Assembly: GCA_009602735.1 (NCBI GenBank)
Contig: WELA01013861.1
Coordinates: 113,425 to 177,424 of the forward strand
Direction: 5' to 3'
Source of the DNA: Mesotaenium endlicherianum
Taxonomy: Eukaryota > Streptophyta > Zygnematophyceae > Zygnematales > Mesotaeniaceae
DNA length: 64,000 bases
Shown: positions 10,990 to 22,502 of the stretch, in pieces
Position numbering within the stretch: the first letter of the stretch is position 1
Layout of the letters: each line of letters starts with the position of its first letter
Notes under the pieces: model-generated
What the model saw: only the letters and a program-made list of their open reading frames with translations
Databases searched by the model: none
Told to the model about the DNA's origin: nothing
Made by a program: the position numbers and the translations under genes

Positions 10990-13900
10990 ATGTCCAAGAA
11001 GAAGGTCACTTCTAGAGCCCGCGTCTCGTTGAAAGATTTTCATGGCGGCCAAATACCATCAGATTTACCTCTACCGTCTGCTCCTGGAGTGTATACACCT
11101 GATGCCAATCCCAATACCTCATGATGTTGCATTCTCGTTAAGACTGCTCAAAGGTTGTGGCTGATTTTTAATGCTTGGCCGTCTCTGACGAGCGGGCAAG
11201 GCTGCTCAAATTCCCATGCTTACAAAAACGTCGAGTTTCAGCAAGCTGTATGTCATGTCGAAAATTTAAGCTATGGTGCAAGTATCTGGCTGCTTCCTGC
11301 GTCGTCCAGAATATTGAGCATGTTTTTTAAATAATTTGCTCACAGCTGTTGTTTGACATATGTAGAACCTTACTATTACTTCAAGATTGGTTGACTGGCT
11401 GGCAGGACCTCTGACAAGGCGGCTTTGGATAGGCTGAATGGAGCAATTGGGCCGAAGGGCTCCTATGGAAGCAACTATGGACGGCCGATGCCGCTTTCTG
11501 GCGTGCGTGATGCTCCTGTTAAAGCCACTTTGTTCCCAAACATGGCAACAATTGGACGAAACTACGATGATGATGAGCGTAGGCCTGTAGATCAAGGCCG
11601 ACCGAGGAGTGCAGGCAGGTCTGATGACTCTGATGATGAGCAATGCTACCCAGAGGAGAGAGCATATGGTGATTTCGGTAAGAGCAGGCCACTTTCAGCA
11701 GAACCTCGATATGCCCCCACCGAGCAGTACCAGATGCTCCAGATTAATCACGAGCCGGAGAAACTAGGACTAGGAGCTGCAGGCTATGCCCAAGGGCGGC
11801 CAAGCCTGCAGTACTCTAGTGGCCCATCTAGCGGAGGAGACCAGGCAAGCCACGTGAGGAGCCCTTGGGGAGTGCAACAGGTGGCAGTTCCTCAGGAGCC
11901 ATCACATGGTACCTCGCGAGGACCTTCAGGTCCTTGGGCTTCGTCGCCTAGCTCAGGCGGGGCACTCTATGCCGGATTGAAAGGGAAGCCTTTGGGAAGC
12001 GTGCAGGATAGAGCTCAGCTCCATACCAACCTTGTGAGTCAGGCAGGCGCTCCAAGGAAGGCTGTCCCTCCGGGCTACTTTAAGCAGCCAATTGCTAGCT
12101 CCGGTGGGTTCAGAGATGGATACTCGCCTGCTTCTGAGATTCAACAAGCCTCCAAGTCTACAGGAAGCAGGAAGGAGACTGGTCAGGTAGGAGGGCCATA
12201 CTCGAGCAGCAGCAGCCCTCCCGCGTTCCACTCTGCGCTTGCCACTCTTCATGGCGCTCCTGGGCAGGGGCAAGGCCAGGGGCAGGGGCAGCAGGGGCTG
12301 TACTCTAGCCTGGGCTCCATCCCGGGCTCGCTCCTGACTGCTGACAATCTCCAGCAGCAGCTTCCTCCTCCTGGGATGTCTGCCACTGGGAGCGCCTGTG
12401 CTCCTCCTCCGCAGGAGGTGGAGGCAGAGGAGGATGTGGAAGAGCACAAGGGCGCCGTTCCTCCTCATCCCCATCGCCAGCGCTTTGAGGTCATTTCAAT
12501 CCTCCACTGCCTTGTTTAGGACAAAGAGGGTCACATATTTCTCTGCTTGAGGAGGCGTGCTTGCGGCCCATTGCGTGTCAAGAAGCTTCTCCTGCTCACT
12601 GACTTGCTGCCATGCCCCTGAAACCTGTGTAGGTGGATGACCGAGACTGGCGAGCTCCCGCCGACAAGGTCAGGCCGGGAAAGACTGGCACTGGCACAGG
12701 CACAGGCACAGGCACAGGCGTGGGCACTGAGGTCGAGAGCACTGATTATGACACTCCGGAGCAGCGTGCGCCCGAAGAAGACAACCGCCCCACAGAACGC
12801 CCCAAGTTGAATCTGAAGCCGAGGTCAACAGCCTCAGAGAAGGTGGCAGAGGAAGAAGCTCTGGAGTGCAACAGGTACGCAGCTGCGGTCCAATCTCTCC
12901 TCTCCTGGTGGAGTTTGCCGTGATGGGTCTGCTGAGCTTGTGCAGCTTCAATTGGAGGTCCTCCGTCCCAGCTGCTCCATTCCACTCATCTACCGCTCGT
13001 GCTGCACACGATGTCTTCTCCTCTTTCTCCTCGCGGTTGTGACTGCAGTCAGGCCCTGTCCTGACACGGATGGATGATGTGTGCCATTCTGACATGGATG
13101 CTGCCCGCCCGCCTGCCTGCCTGTGTTGTCTGTTGCAGACAGGCCGTGTTTGGAGGCGCGCGGCCCCGCGAGCTGGTACTCCCCCTCACACGACCCATCA
13201 CCTTGCTGTTGTGCTTAGGACTGGAGTGATGGTGGCCAATGTCGCAAAAAAATGCTCGGCAATCTTAGGGAGCGTCATTTCCCCCAACATGCGGCATTCA
13301 TAAGCTCAGGCTCACGGATGTGGGTGTCGCAGATTCTGAAGGACCGCGGAATGGACGAGGATGTCATCAAGGGCATCGACGACGCTGCCGTCCCCCCCAC
13401 GCCAAGGTGAGTCCCATTTGCAACATCTGATCTTCTTGAGCCCCGATCAAGCGTGCGCTTTCCAATGGAGCCATCCGCCTTACAAAACATTTACCTTCTC
13501 TCTGATCCTGCTGGCTATCCGTGCTCGGGCGTAAAGTTGCTCTGTTTATGTGCAGGGATTACTGCGGGGTAGCTTGCATGGAAGATATCTATCAAACAAA
13601 GAAGTGTGGTGACCAGCTCGGAAAGCTGCTAAATATTTAGTGGGTGTGTTTACGGGTGTTCAGCTCTGGGCCGGCGGGAGCGTCAGTGGCAGCAATGCCA
13701 GCCCGCGGATTGGAGCGCCTGACACCACGCGGCGGTCCTCTTCGTGAGAGGCAGCCAGCATCGCCCGGCCTACGCGACGTGGACAGGCAGGACAGCTGGC
13801 GCAAGTCCATCGATAGATCAGCTTCTGATCCTGTGACTGCTAGTGCGTTGCTGGGCTCGGCTCTTGTGGACCCTCAGATTGCTTCTAGTGAAAGCGACAA

Positions 13901-14309
13901 GCTGGCTGCAGTTGCTGTTGTGTCAGCCGTCGATCTGGCCGCTGCTTTCTCTCGCTCCACGTCTCTCACAGGTGGCCTGGGTGGACCCACCCACCACAGT
14001 AGCAGCCGTGGTGGTGGGGGGGGAGGAGGGCAGGCCCGCACTAGGCCGTCCATGTCTGTGGAGGGGGCGTGGGAGCAGCCTGCCCCCTTCTCCCGCCTAA
14101 CAGAAGCTTCCATGTTATCCTCGAGCAACGCAGGGCGTGGAAGAGGGGGGGGTCGCGAATGGACCAGTAGGGCAAATGGCGGCAATAGGGCCCAGGGGAG
14201 GAGCGGGTTTGAGGAGCCATCTAGCAGGGCTGCATCCTCGTGGGGGCATTCAGATTTAGTGGACTTGTCAGGGGGTCGCAAGTACAGCGGTGCCTATCTA
14301 GGGAGGTGA
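10990..14309 (+). CDS. Plant eIF-related protein with LNLKPR and ARPRE motifs
   Basis: Six exons: 10990-11090, 11406-12489, 12633-12874, 13139-13175, 13333-13406 and 13664-14309. All introns are GT-AG, phases agree, and the sum is 2184 nt (727 aa). The start MSKKKVTSRARVSLKDFHGG followed by IPSDLPLPSAPGV matches the N-terminus of a plant family usually annotated as eukaryotic translation initiation factor-related. At residues about 451-460 lies RPKLNLKPRS. Exons 4-5 encode QAVFGGARPRELILKDRGMD, resembling the ARPRE-VL motif of plant eIF4B. The rest is Gly/Ser/Pro/Gln-rich and probably disordered, including a (GT)n dipeptide run encoded by CACAGG repeats. Translation-related binding is inferred from these motifs; no catalytic domain is present. 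The last exon's link is supported by phase only. A donor-like AG|GTGAGA overlaps its stop, so a longer 3' form cannot be excluded. Confidence 0.78.
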
Positions 14310-14360
14310 GAACATCAGGCTGCAGAGTTGAGCTTGAGGGCGACAAGGTATGTCTTTCTG

Positions 14361-14378
14361 CGTGTGACGCGTCACACG
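14361..14378. repeat. Perfect 18 bp palindrome
   Basis: CGTGTGACGCGTCACACG is its own reverse complement, centred on an MluI-like ACGCGT. The core TGACGCGTCA contains two TGACG half-sites, the kind bound by bZIP/TGA factors. It lies 3' of the eIF-related gene. Confidence 0.85.
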
Positions 14379-14385
14379 GCCCAGC

Positions 14386-14461
14386 TGCTCTCCTGGGAAG
14401 TCCCTCTTATATGGAGTCACAGATGCTCTCCTGGGAAGTCCCGCTTATTTGGAGTCACAGA
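14386..14461 (+). repeat. 38 bp tandem duplication
   Basis: The unit begins TGCTCTCCTGGGAAGTCCC and ends GGAGTCACAGA. Copies are at 14386-14423 and 14424-14461 and differ at only a few positions, which suggests a recent slippage or duplication. Confidence 0.85.
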
Positions 14462-15565
14462 AGGGCGCATCATGAGAAATTTGAAGACCTATCATTGTTG
14501 AAGCTGACAGTGGTAGCCGTAAATTTTTTCATCCTTGCTCCTTTTCTGCAGTAGGCATCTTGGTCTGATATTTTGAGTTACTCTAAATCTTGTTATCAAA
14601 ACCAGGCTAAGTTTTGTTGCAAATGCTGTAGGTGTCACGGTTGGCAACTTCAGTTGGTTGTGGACACTATCACTATATAGAGTAATAAAGTTTCTGATCG
14701 AGCTCTATTTGGCATGGAGTACTATCCAACCAGGCTATGTTTAGGTAACAATAGTTGGCAAGATAATCTGGAATTGGACACCATCGCTGCATAGGGTAGT
14801 TACACCAAATGCTTCAGTCTTTTATAAGCATCTATGAAACAGTGCTAGTACCTTAGCAAGAGAGGTCCTTTTGAAAAACTTGAGTTGGCTGTTGGTTATC
14901 CAAGGTATCGTAATGCTAAGTATCCCTTGCTGTTTCAATATGGTGACATGCTATGGTGAACTTCTGATGCTCATGTAAGTACTCAGCAAGGATGCAAAAT
15001 TGACGTTGTTCGATACTATTGCATTCTCTGAAATTGATTTTAGAAACAATCAGGCGTAGCGGCTTCATAAATTTCATTGGAGAACAGTTATGACACAAAC
15101 AGTAGCTAAATGTGTTCATAGTTATCCAGATGGACACTGGGCAGCATAATTGCAGAAGATCTCGTGCATCACAGGCGCTGAAACACACATACATATAGGT
15201 AAGTTCTGAGAAATCACAACACTTAACGAGCTGGACCATACTGGCTCAACTTCTTATACGGATCCACAAAGCGTAGTCTTGCCTGCATAAATCATTTCAC
15301 AAGACATTCTTTATTAACCATCTTCTGAGCTCCCAAAGGGAAGCATCAGAAACAAGTGCTCCGGCCCCAAAGCCACCTAATCACCAACATTTCATCATGT
15401 ACCTGGAATGCTCCCAAAGATCATTAAAATGCCATCTACAGACCTCGTAACCCAAGCGATACCTAAAACCACAGAAGAGTGCGTCACATCTGGCACCCCG
15501 TCACTCGTGAAACTCTCTCCTTGCGCGCCATCCTGTGATGACTGTGCTTTATCTAGCCCATTTCA

Positions 15566-17131
15566 TCAAGGAGTACCAGCCACCTTCTTCTTCCTGACAT
15601 TCCTCTCCCGCACAGGTGGTGTAAGAATCTCCTGCTCAGAAGTTGACACAACAGGAGATGAGCTGCCAAGCTCTTGCGTTGCTACATTTATGCTGTCCCT
15701 TTGTGGATTGTTACTGCCTTGATTGACTGTTGTCTGTCCAACGTCCAGTGGATTGGTGGGAAGCTGCTGCTCAGATACGAGAACTTTCTTCCTGCTCGAT
15801 CTCTTTCTCTTCACAACTACGACCGATTCAAGGGACGTAGTGGATGTTAGCTGAGACTGCTCATATTCAACCGATTTAAGGGAGCTTGTGGTCACTACTT
15901 CAGCTTTTAGCTTCTTCACTGGAGGAACAGGTGCACCAACTTCTAAACTGTATAAAGGGGTGTCGTCAACTGGAATAGGCCACATATATGGCATGTCATT
16001 GGCTTCAGTCCAGCCAAATTGGCCATAATGGTCTGGAGCCTTCCTTAATAAATTTGATCGATGTGTTTTGTGAACAGCGTCATCACCTGCCACAAAAAAC
16101 AAGCAATATAATAAGCCCGCATAAAAAGAATTTCCAAGCCCTCCCTCTACTTCAGCATAGCAACATCAGCATGTATTGGTACACTGCTGAATCCAAGAGT
16201 CGACGTTTCTTCACAAAGGATGCCAAAATAGCAGTAGTTGTCCCAATTGAAGAGGGCTTCAAAGATTGTGCTTTATACTAGAGGGGAGGATAAAACTGAC
16301 CAAGCCAGGGCGGCATCGCAGGATTATCTTCGCCCAGCTCAACAGGAGATAGCAAGATGTTTTTGTAGCCACGAGAAGACCACTCTCTGAGGCACTCATT
16401 ATAGTAAAGTCCCAAAGCATCAGGATAGCCATACCACATCCTAACCATCGGTGCATTCACCCATGCCTTAGACTTTGTGTTGCCGCTCACTATGTTCCAA
16501 ATTTGCATGGCCTCCACCCTCTGCTCTGCATACAAAGTACACACACAGCTCTGTTTGTCCAAACGCTGGTCCCAAATTGACAGCAATGAAGCTCAACAGA
16601 TTTCAGCAATTAAATTTTTGTGCCTTAATCTTTGTCAGCAATAATAGCAAAGATAAATATCCGGAAGATGGTTACAGATCAAAACCGACTTCTTTGTTAG
16701 TGTTGGACTAAGATATATGAAGTGCTAACTTTTATTTCGACCAAATTCAGATGAGATGAAAAGATATCTTGCTGTTGGCGAACAATCATAATATTAGAAT
16801 TTGGCTCGACATATTAGCTACTTAACCGCTGCACAGGATTCTGCTACATACATGCATATTCCATTACTAACTGGCTTGATGAGCATACCTGCTTTCCCAA
16901 ACGCTTCCAGTCAAGGCATTGCACAGAACGCGTGAAGTTCGGATAAGGCAGGAAAGTATTCAGGCTTCGAATGGTAACTAAGTTGCCATATACTCCTCCA
17001 GGTTTTAAAAAACCAAAAGAACCACTCATTTTGCTGTGAAAAGGAGTGGCCGAAGTCATAGAATTCCGTACTAATGGATTGTGTATAGCACCATATGAGC
17101 TTAAGAATCCTGAAGCCAATCGGACAGCCAT
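15566..17131 (-). CDS. Bacterial-type endonuclease V (pyrimidine dimer glycosylase)-like protein with targeting leader
   Basis: Three exons: 16889-17131, 16301-16520 and 15566-16086. Introns are GT-AG, phases agree, and the sum is 984 nt (327 aa). The core from residue about 58 reads NTFLPYPNFTRSVQCLDWKR, then LGKQRVEAMQIW, then VRMWYGYPDALGLYYNECLR, then PPWLGDDAVHKTHRSNLLRK, then MPYMWPIP. This closely follows a bacterial family (MSMEG_6728-like) that I recall being grouped with T4 endonuclease V-type pyrimidine dimer DNA glycosylases, though I cannot verify that grouping here. Bacterial members are about 150-190 aa. The plant protein adds a 57-residue N-terminus rich in Arg/Ser/Ala and hydrophobics with few acidic residues, suggestive of an organelle transit peptide. 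It also adds a C-terminal tail of about 130 residues with basic clusters (VVKRKRSSRKK, RERNVRKKK). Introns show it is a resident nuclear gene, not contamination. UV-damage repair in an organelle is inference. Confidence 0.75.
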
Positions 17132-17133
17132 GC

Positions 17134-17355
17134 TTACTTTTTCCTCTCAAACACAACCTTGACAACAAAGACAAACAGAGTTCCACACGGAACGAAGTGG
17201 AAGTTATTGAAACTTCCTGGGGAACGCTGACACCGAGCCAGTAAATACGCTCCTCCGAAACAACTTGTTTTAGGCATCCGGCAGCCTTCCAGCACCCACG
17301 CCTTAAGAACGTTAGGCATCATCGGTATGACGCCAAGTTCTCCCGGAGTTACCAT
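17134..17355 (-). CDS. Possible upstream ORF of the endonuclease V-like gene
   Basis: A 73-codon ATG-initiated frame (starting MVTPGELGVIPMMPN) whose stop lies two bases before the main ATG at 17131. It has no known motif. If it is in the transcribed leader it would restrain or tune translation of the downstream gene. It could equally be a chance frame in the promoter. Confidence 0.25.
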   Translation of the reverse strand: MVTPGELGVIPMMPNVLKAWVLEGCRMPKTSCFGGAYLLARCQRSPGSFNNFHFVPCGTLFVFVVKVVFERKK

Positions 17356-18986
17356 CCTTGCCTCTGCTTCTTCCTAAGAGCTCGCTATATTTGGGCCATG
17401 TCAACCTCAAATTGGCCTTCCAGTTGGCAACCACACCATTGCTGTGCTGTGCCCTGCCCTGCTGGAGTTGTACCGCCGGTGTACTCCATTTTTTTAATGC
17501 ATGTGTGTTGTTTGTGGACCATCCGAGGACTGGATTGTGGTGGGGTTGTGGTGTCTATAGCGGCGGACAGGAGTGGACACACAGCACAAGCCAGGAAGTT
17601 TCTAGGCTGCCAAGTGGTCCTGCACTGACGTGTCCAAGAAGTCAACCTTGAAGAGACTGACAACGACCGATATGGAATCCATTTAACTTAGATCAAAATT
17701 GATTGAATCGCATTGAATTGGATAGAATGCAATTTTACGGTAATCTGACATTTTGTGTAAGCGAAGTCTAACAGCGTCGTGGATTGCGCCTAGTGCGTTC
17801 ATGACTGCTGTGCAACGCGCTCCGTCGACTTTCATGTTGTAATTGTCGGCACAGTATGCGTCAGGTTCTTGTTTGCCACTGATCAAAGAAGTTGATATAC
17901 CATCGCTCCATGCCAACACTCTTCCATCCGCTTCCATCATGTTGAAGTAGAGGTTGGTTGTGCTTCACCTGCTAATCACACATCTTATAGCTGTACTTTC
18001 TGGCATAAGTTCTACATTGTTCACTTTGAAACCTGGACATCTGTGTTTGGCTGGGTAAACTCTCATACTGCTATTCACCATTATCCAGCGACCCGTGGCA
18101 GCTGTCTTCATATTGTTTGACTCATTTTGTTTTGTTAGCGTACATGTAAATTGGATGTTCGCCTCTGTTTTGAAGATGCTTACTTCGTGCCTACGGCCAA
18201 GTCGGAAGACTTATAAATCTCTCGGTAAGGGTTGGATTTCCTTACTTCGTCTTTTAGCTAAACTTTGGGATGATCTCTCACTTCTCAAGGTGCATTACAT
18301 ACGCAGAACATTCGCACCTGTTCTTTGATTCATAGCACATGATGATACAGGCGTGGCAGTTGAGCTGGCAAGTTCCCTGGTCTGTTTCCAACGCCGTCTT
18401 CTTGCTTACACGAAAAGTCACATAGATGAGTGATATATATGTTAGTTCCTTAATATACACTTAAGTTATTGAGGTACTTCAACGCCTATCCAGAAGGGAA
18501 ACATCCATTTATGCGAAGCTAGGTTTTTCAGTATGCAACAGCTATAGGAAATACAGGCCAGTTGTTTTTTTTCTTCAAAGCCCTGAGCACTCGTCTTTAC
18601 CTTCAAATTTCTGTCATATATATCAGAAGCACGTTCTACAGCTTGAGGAAATTACACCTAACTGCAAGGAGGAATAGTGTGTTTCTGTTAGAAGGATTTC
18701 GGGTAGGCAAGCTGAGGTTGCAGAAAGAAGCTCCATGAGACTTATTGTGGGGTTGAATGAAGGGTTGTAGGTGTTAGATTTTGCCTCCTTCGCCTGGTTC
18801 TGCTTGTCTACTATTACATATCAACTGATAAACATCGCACTGGAGAAAGGCAAGGAGCAGGCAAAAAGTCCTGGAGCAATTAGCTATGCAGAGCCGTTTA
18901 TAAGTGGTCACAGGAATATGTACTTTTTGTCTTTATGAGATGGTATTGACGTCTTTTTAGTGCAGTCCAGGTCAAAGAAGAAATGG
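17356..18986. other. Divergent intergenic region
   Basis: Separates the divergent endonuclease V-like gene (minus) and PP2C gene (plus). It should hold both promoters and PP2C 5' UTR sequence. A possible splice acceptor (TTTTTAGTGCAG) ends at about 18964, upstream of the PP2C ATG, so a 5' UTR intron is plausible. No other gene, RNA or transposon is recognised. Confidence 0.5.
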
Positions 18987-21486
18987 ATGCTGATACTTAC
19001 GTCTTTGTCAGATTCAGATGAGGAGCTATTGCGCACGTCCTCGAGCATAAGCAGAAATCCTTCAGTGGCAGAGGACGACCTTCTTTGGGCTTCGTCTCTT
19101 AAGAAACATGCTGCTGGTAAGAACAATGTTTCTTCCCTAATTAGATGAACGCTCTGCCAGATGTTGAACATAGAAGCACTATGTGGTTGCTTATTGAAGG
19201 TTCGCAACAGATTGTCAGCACGATGCATTGGGGCGCTTGTAGCCACAGTTGTTAGTCTCAGATGCCCCGTAGAGTATACTTTAGTTTCAATGTATGTTTT
19301 GTTGCAGGAGAATTTTCATATGCCTCTGTTCAAGGAAACCTCAACATGGAAGATTTTAGTCAGGTGGAAAGCGGGCCCGGTGGTACCTTTGTCGGTATCT
19401 TTGATGGGCATGGAGGTCCTCAGGCTGCACAGTTTGTAAATGAGCACTTATATGCCAACCTTCAAAGTACGTATTATGTCCTCCAATTAAAATGTTCCTT
19501 GTGATAATGAATCCAGGGACTTACGTCAATGCGCAAGCGCCTGTTCTCAAGGCGTAGAGATGCAATCAGTAGTCAGGGTAGTGTAGATCAACACTTGGTC
19601 ACTGTTCTGCAGTGCCCTATGTTCTTTATGTTCCTGCTGCTCTTTATGTATGCATGTGAATTCTTGTGTTTCTCAGTGTGTTCTATATCATTGGAGTACC
19701 TGCATTAATCTCTTTGCAAATGCGAGTTAGTAACATTGCCTAGACTGCTAGATGTGAAGTTGACCTACAAATCATAAGTATTGTAGCTGCTTTGCGTTCA
19801 CTATCCCCTTGGTAGCTATTGCCGACCTTGTTCGAGCTAGCACAACTGTGACACGTGGTCCCTGTTACCTGTTCTGGTCGCTTGCGATGGCAGGATCAAT
19901 GGCTGAGACTGAGAGTATCTCTCCAGACGTACTGGCCAAAGCATTTGCAGAGACAGAAGAGGCATTCTTGTCACTTGTCGAGGAGAACTGGAGGGCTAAG
20001 CCCCAGTGGGCAGCTGTTGGTTCCTGTGGGCTCGTTGGAGTAATAGCCGAAGGCATGCTGTATGTTTCCTCCCTGGGGGATTCAAGAGCTGTTCTTGGTA
20101 CCTACATGAAGGCATCGGGCACTGTGGCAGCTGTCCAGCTGTCTAAGGACCACAATGCTAATGACGAGTCAGTGCGAGAAGAACTCCGAGCCAAGCATCC
20201 TGGTGAAGCTGACGTCGTGGTTCAGAAGTCGGGTGTCTGGAGAGTTAAAGGCATTATCCAAGTAAGCTTGTGAAAATTCTTGTTGAATTAGTTGTTGGAG
20301 TGTGGATAGTATGTGAGAGTGTGCTGAGTGCTGTGCCTTTAGCCAGATGCTTAGGCGCTTGTGGATCTTCAGTCTTCTTCTGTACCAATGTGAGGTTGTT
20401 GTCAAGAGGGTGCGTTGTACCCAGTGCAGTATATTGGGAGCCTGTCACTGAATGTTGCTCGCTATTATATGTTCAGCTTGTTCAAGGACCTGGTATCGAT
20501 TGGTTATCTGTTGAGAGTTTTAGCTCGTGGCTTCATAGATCAAGCTGTGCACCATATTCACCGAGTTGCCAATCTTCCGCTGTAAATTTTGTACACCCGG
20601 TGTTGTACGCACGTGATGTATTTTGTGCAGAAGTTTATGGCTGTAGTCTGCTCGTGCAAGTTTTATAGCAGCATCTTTGATACTTTTCTGCATATGGGAG
20701 CTGCAGGTGTCACGATCATTTGGTGATGTGTACTTAAAGCGCCAGGAGTTCCAGCAAGAGCCGCTTTATAGCAGATTCAGACTCCCCGAGCCCCTGAGAA
20801 GTCCTGTCCTTTCTGCTGTGCCCACCACCACGGTGCACTCCATTGGAGTCTTGGACCGGTTTGTCATATTTGCCTCTGATGGGCTGTGGGAGCACATGTC
20901 CAATCAGGAAGCTGTCAACCTGGTGCACACTCATCCGCGGCAGGTATGTAGTTGTGCTTTGGCCTACTTTCAGGGGAGTAGGTGACAGTGTCGCTGTCAT
21001 GTTTTAGATCACTGGAAGCTGATGCAGGTGGCGTCGACAAATACGTCGCCTGATGTTGGTAGTAATGATTTCTTGCTCTTTGATCTGCTGGTGGCTTCTT
21101 ATGAAACATGTACGTGCAGTTCGATGTTCTTTATAGTTTATCTTACAAGGATGTTGTATTATACATTTAAGGCATGTGGCGATCCATCTGACGTCCAGTG
21201 GTTGGAGCTTACTGTGCTGCAGGGTATTGCTCGCAGATTGATTCGAATAGCTTTGAAGCGTGCAGCTAACAAGCGGGAGATCAGTTACTCTGAGCTTCAA
21301 ACTTTGGGACGAGGGAAGCGGCGCATGGTACATGATGACATCAGTCTTGTTGTTTTGTACTTCGACTATGATAAAATCAAGTCAAAGAGCAGAACAACAT
21401 CTCACGTCTCCATTAAGGCCGGGCAAGCTTTGTCTGATGAGTCAAGTTCACTACAAGACTTGGACGAGGATGAAGTGAGCATATGA
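18987..21486 (+). CDS. Protein phosphatase 2C, clade D type
   Basis: Metal-dependent Ser/Thr phosphatase. Five exons: 18987-19116, 19308-19466, 19894-20261, 20707-20943 and 21223-21486 (TGA). Introns are GT-AG with agreeing phases, giving 385 aa, which is typical of plant PP2C.D. Motifs are [16 protein letters not shown] (about 51-66), metal-binding DGHGG (76-80), [32 protein letters not shown] (ending about 229), FASDGLW with the metal-ligand Asp at 277, and HDDIS with Asp 337. The N-terminal [20 protein letters not shown] is the clade D signature. In Arabidopsis this clade dephosphorylates plasma-membrane H+-ATPase and is blocked by SAUR proteins; that role is extrapolated here. The C-terminus has a Ser/Asp-rich tail. 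ATG 18987 is the first in-frame Met; the frame is open upstream to a possible acceptor at 18964. Confidence 0.92.
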
Positions 21487-22502
21487 TTGTACATGACAAC
21501 GGCAGTATCAGGTTTTATTTTTCAAAACTAGTGTTGTACATACAAGGGCTTCTACAGTCATCTCAGGTATATGAAAGATTACTACATTGAACAGGTCTTA
21601 TTATGATGTTTACCGTTAACTCCATTGACTAGTCATTACTTACTAGCAGACAATAACCTGGAAGGTATCTGGTAGAGCTTATGAAAATAGCGTTAGAAAG
21701 TTGGGGCACGGCACAGAAACGCTTATTTTACCACCTGTAACAGAATGGTTACTACATTTATATGGTACCTCTTGCAGCCATAATCAATTATGGAGCAAGG
21801 GAGCAATATGCGTGTATCTCAGCAATATAAGTAACATAAAAGGGTTGAGGATTATGCTTTTGTGTAAGGATTTATTATCAAATTTTGCGACAGTTGCATA
21901 TTGCACAATCAAGAACAAGCAACAGATTCTAGCACGAAAATAATTGACCAGTATGTATGTACCACTCTCTGAGAAAGTCGAGTATGAGAGAGAAATGTTG
22001 CAACTTAGTAATACAGTCACTATTTGCTTTCTCATTGACGGCAACAGCAATTTATACAAGCAATCATGTCGTATTTGCAGTGTTTCATCAGACTGCTTAG
22101 ATCCTTAATATTGAACAGCAATCCAACTGAAAAGACCACTCATGAACTCCATTCAAATCAGAGGGTTATTGACACAATGTTTACATAGTGATTGTACAGT
22201 CAGGGCCCTAAAAGGGTGTAGTCGAACTATATCGGCAAAAAAATGCTCGGGCAGTAGAAGCTTTCACCTACAAGCCCTATTTATTCAGAATCCAAATTTT
22301 CATCTGTATGTACACACTACACGCAAATATTCACAAACCTTGGAAGACATAATCATCCAAATTTTCATCTGTATGTACACACTACACGCAAATATTCACA
22401 AACCTTGGAAGACATAATCTGCTAACTATCCTGCAGACATGTCACCAAAAGAATCGATGGAAATCTGTCTACCACACTAATACAACGATGAGCCATTACA
22501 CC
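21487..22502. other. Convergent 3' spacer with a 65 bp tandem repeat
   Basis: AT-rich sequence between the 3' ends of PP2C (plus) and the NAC gene (minus), likely holding both 3' UTRs. The only structure seen is the tandem duplication at 22291-22420. Confidence 0.6.
22291..22420 (+). repeat. 65 bp tandem duplication, two near-identical units
   Basis: Unit starting TCCAAATTTTCATCTGTATG, at 22291-22355 and 22356-22420. The two appear identical over nearly their whole length, indicating a very recent duplication. It lies just downstream of the NAC gene stop codon, probably in its 3' UTR. Confidence 0.92.

Larger units (their letters stand above)
14310..15565. other. Intergenic spacer with palindrome and short tandem repeat
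   Basis: Between the convergent ends of the eIF-related gene and the endonuclease V-like gene. It holds an 18 bp perfect palindrome and a 38 bp tandem duplication (listed separately). The remainder is AT-rich without a recognisable gene. Confidence 0.6.

Noticed and set aside
10651-11052. 133-codon minus-strand frame with a hydrophobic stretch
   Set aside because: Overlaps the tRNA on one side and is antisense to exon 1 of the eIF-related gene on the other; starts at TTG.
14310-14348. Possible extra exon of the eIF-related gene after a 20 bp intron (donor at the stop, GCTGCAG acceptor)
   Set aside because: A 20 bp intron is too short for plant splicing; the stop at 14309 was kept, with a longer form noted as possible.
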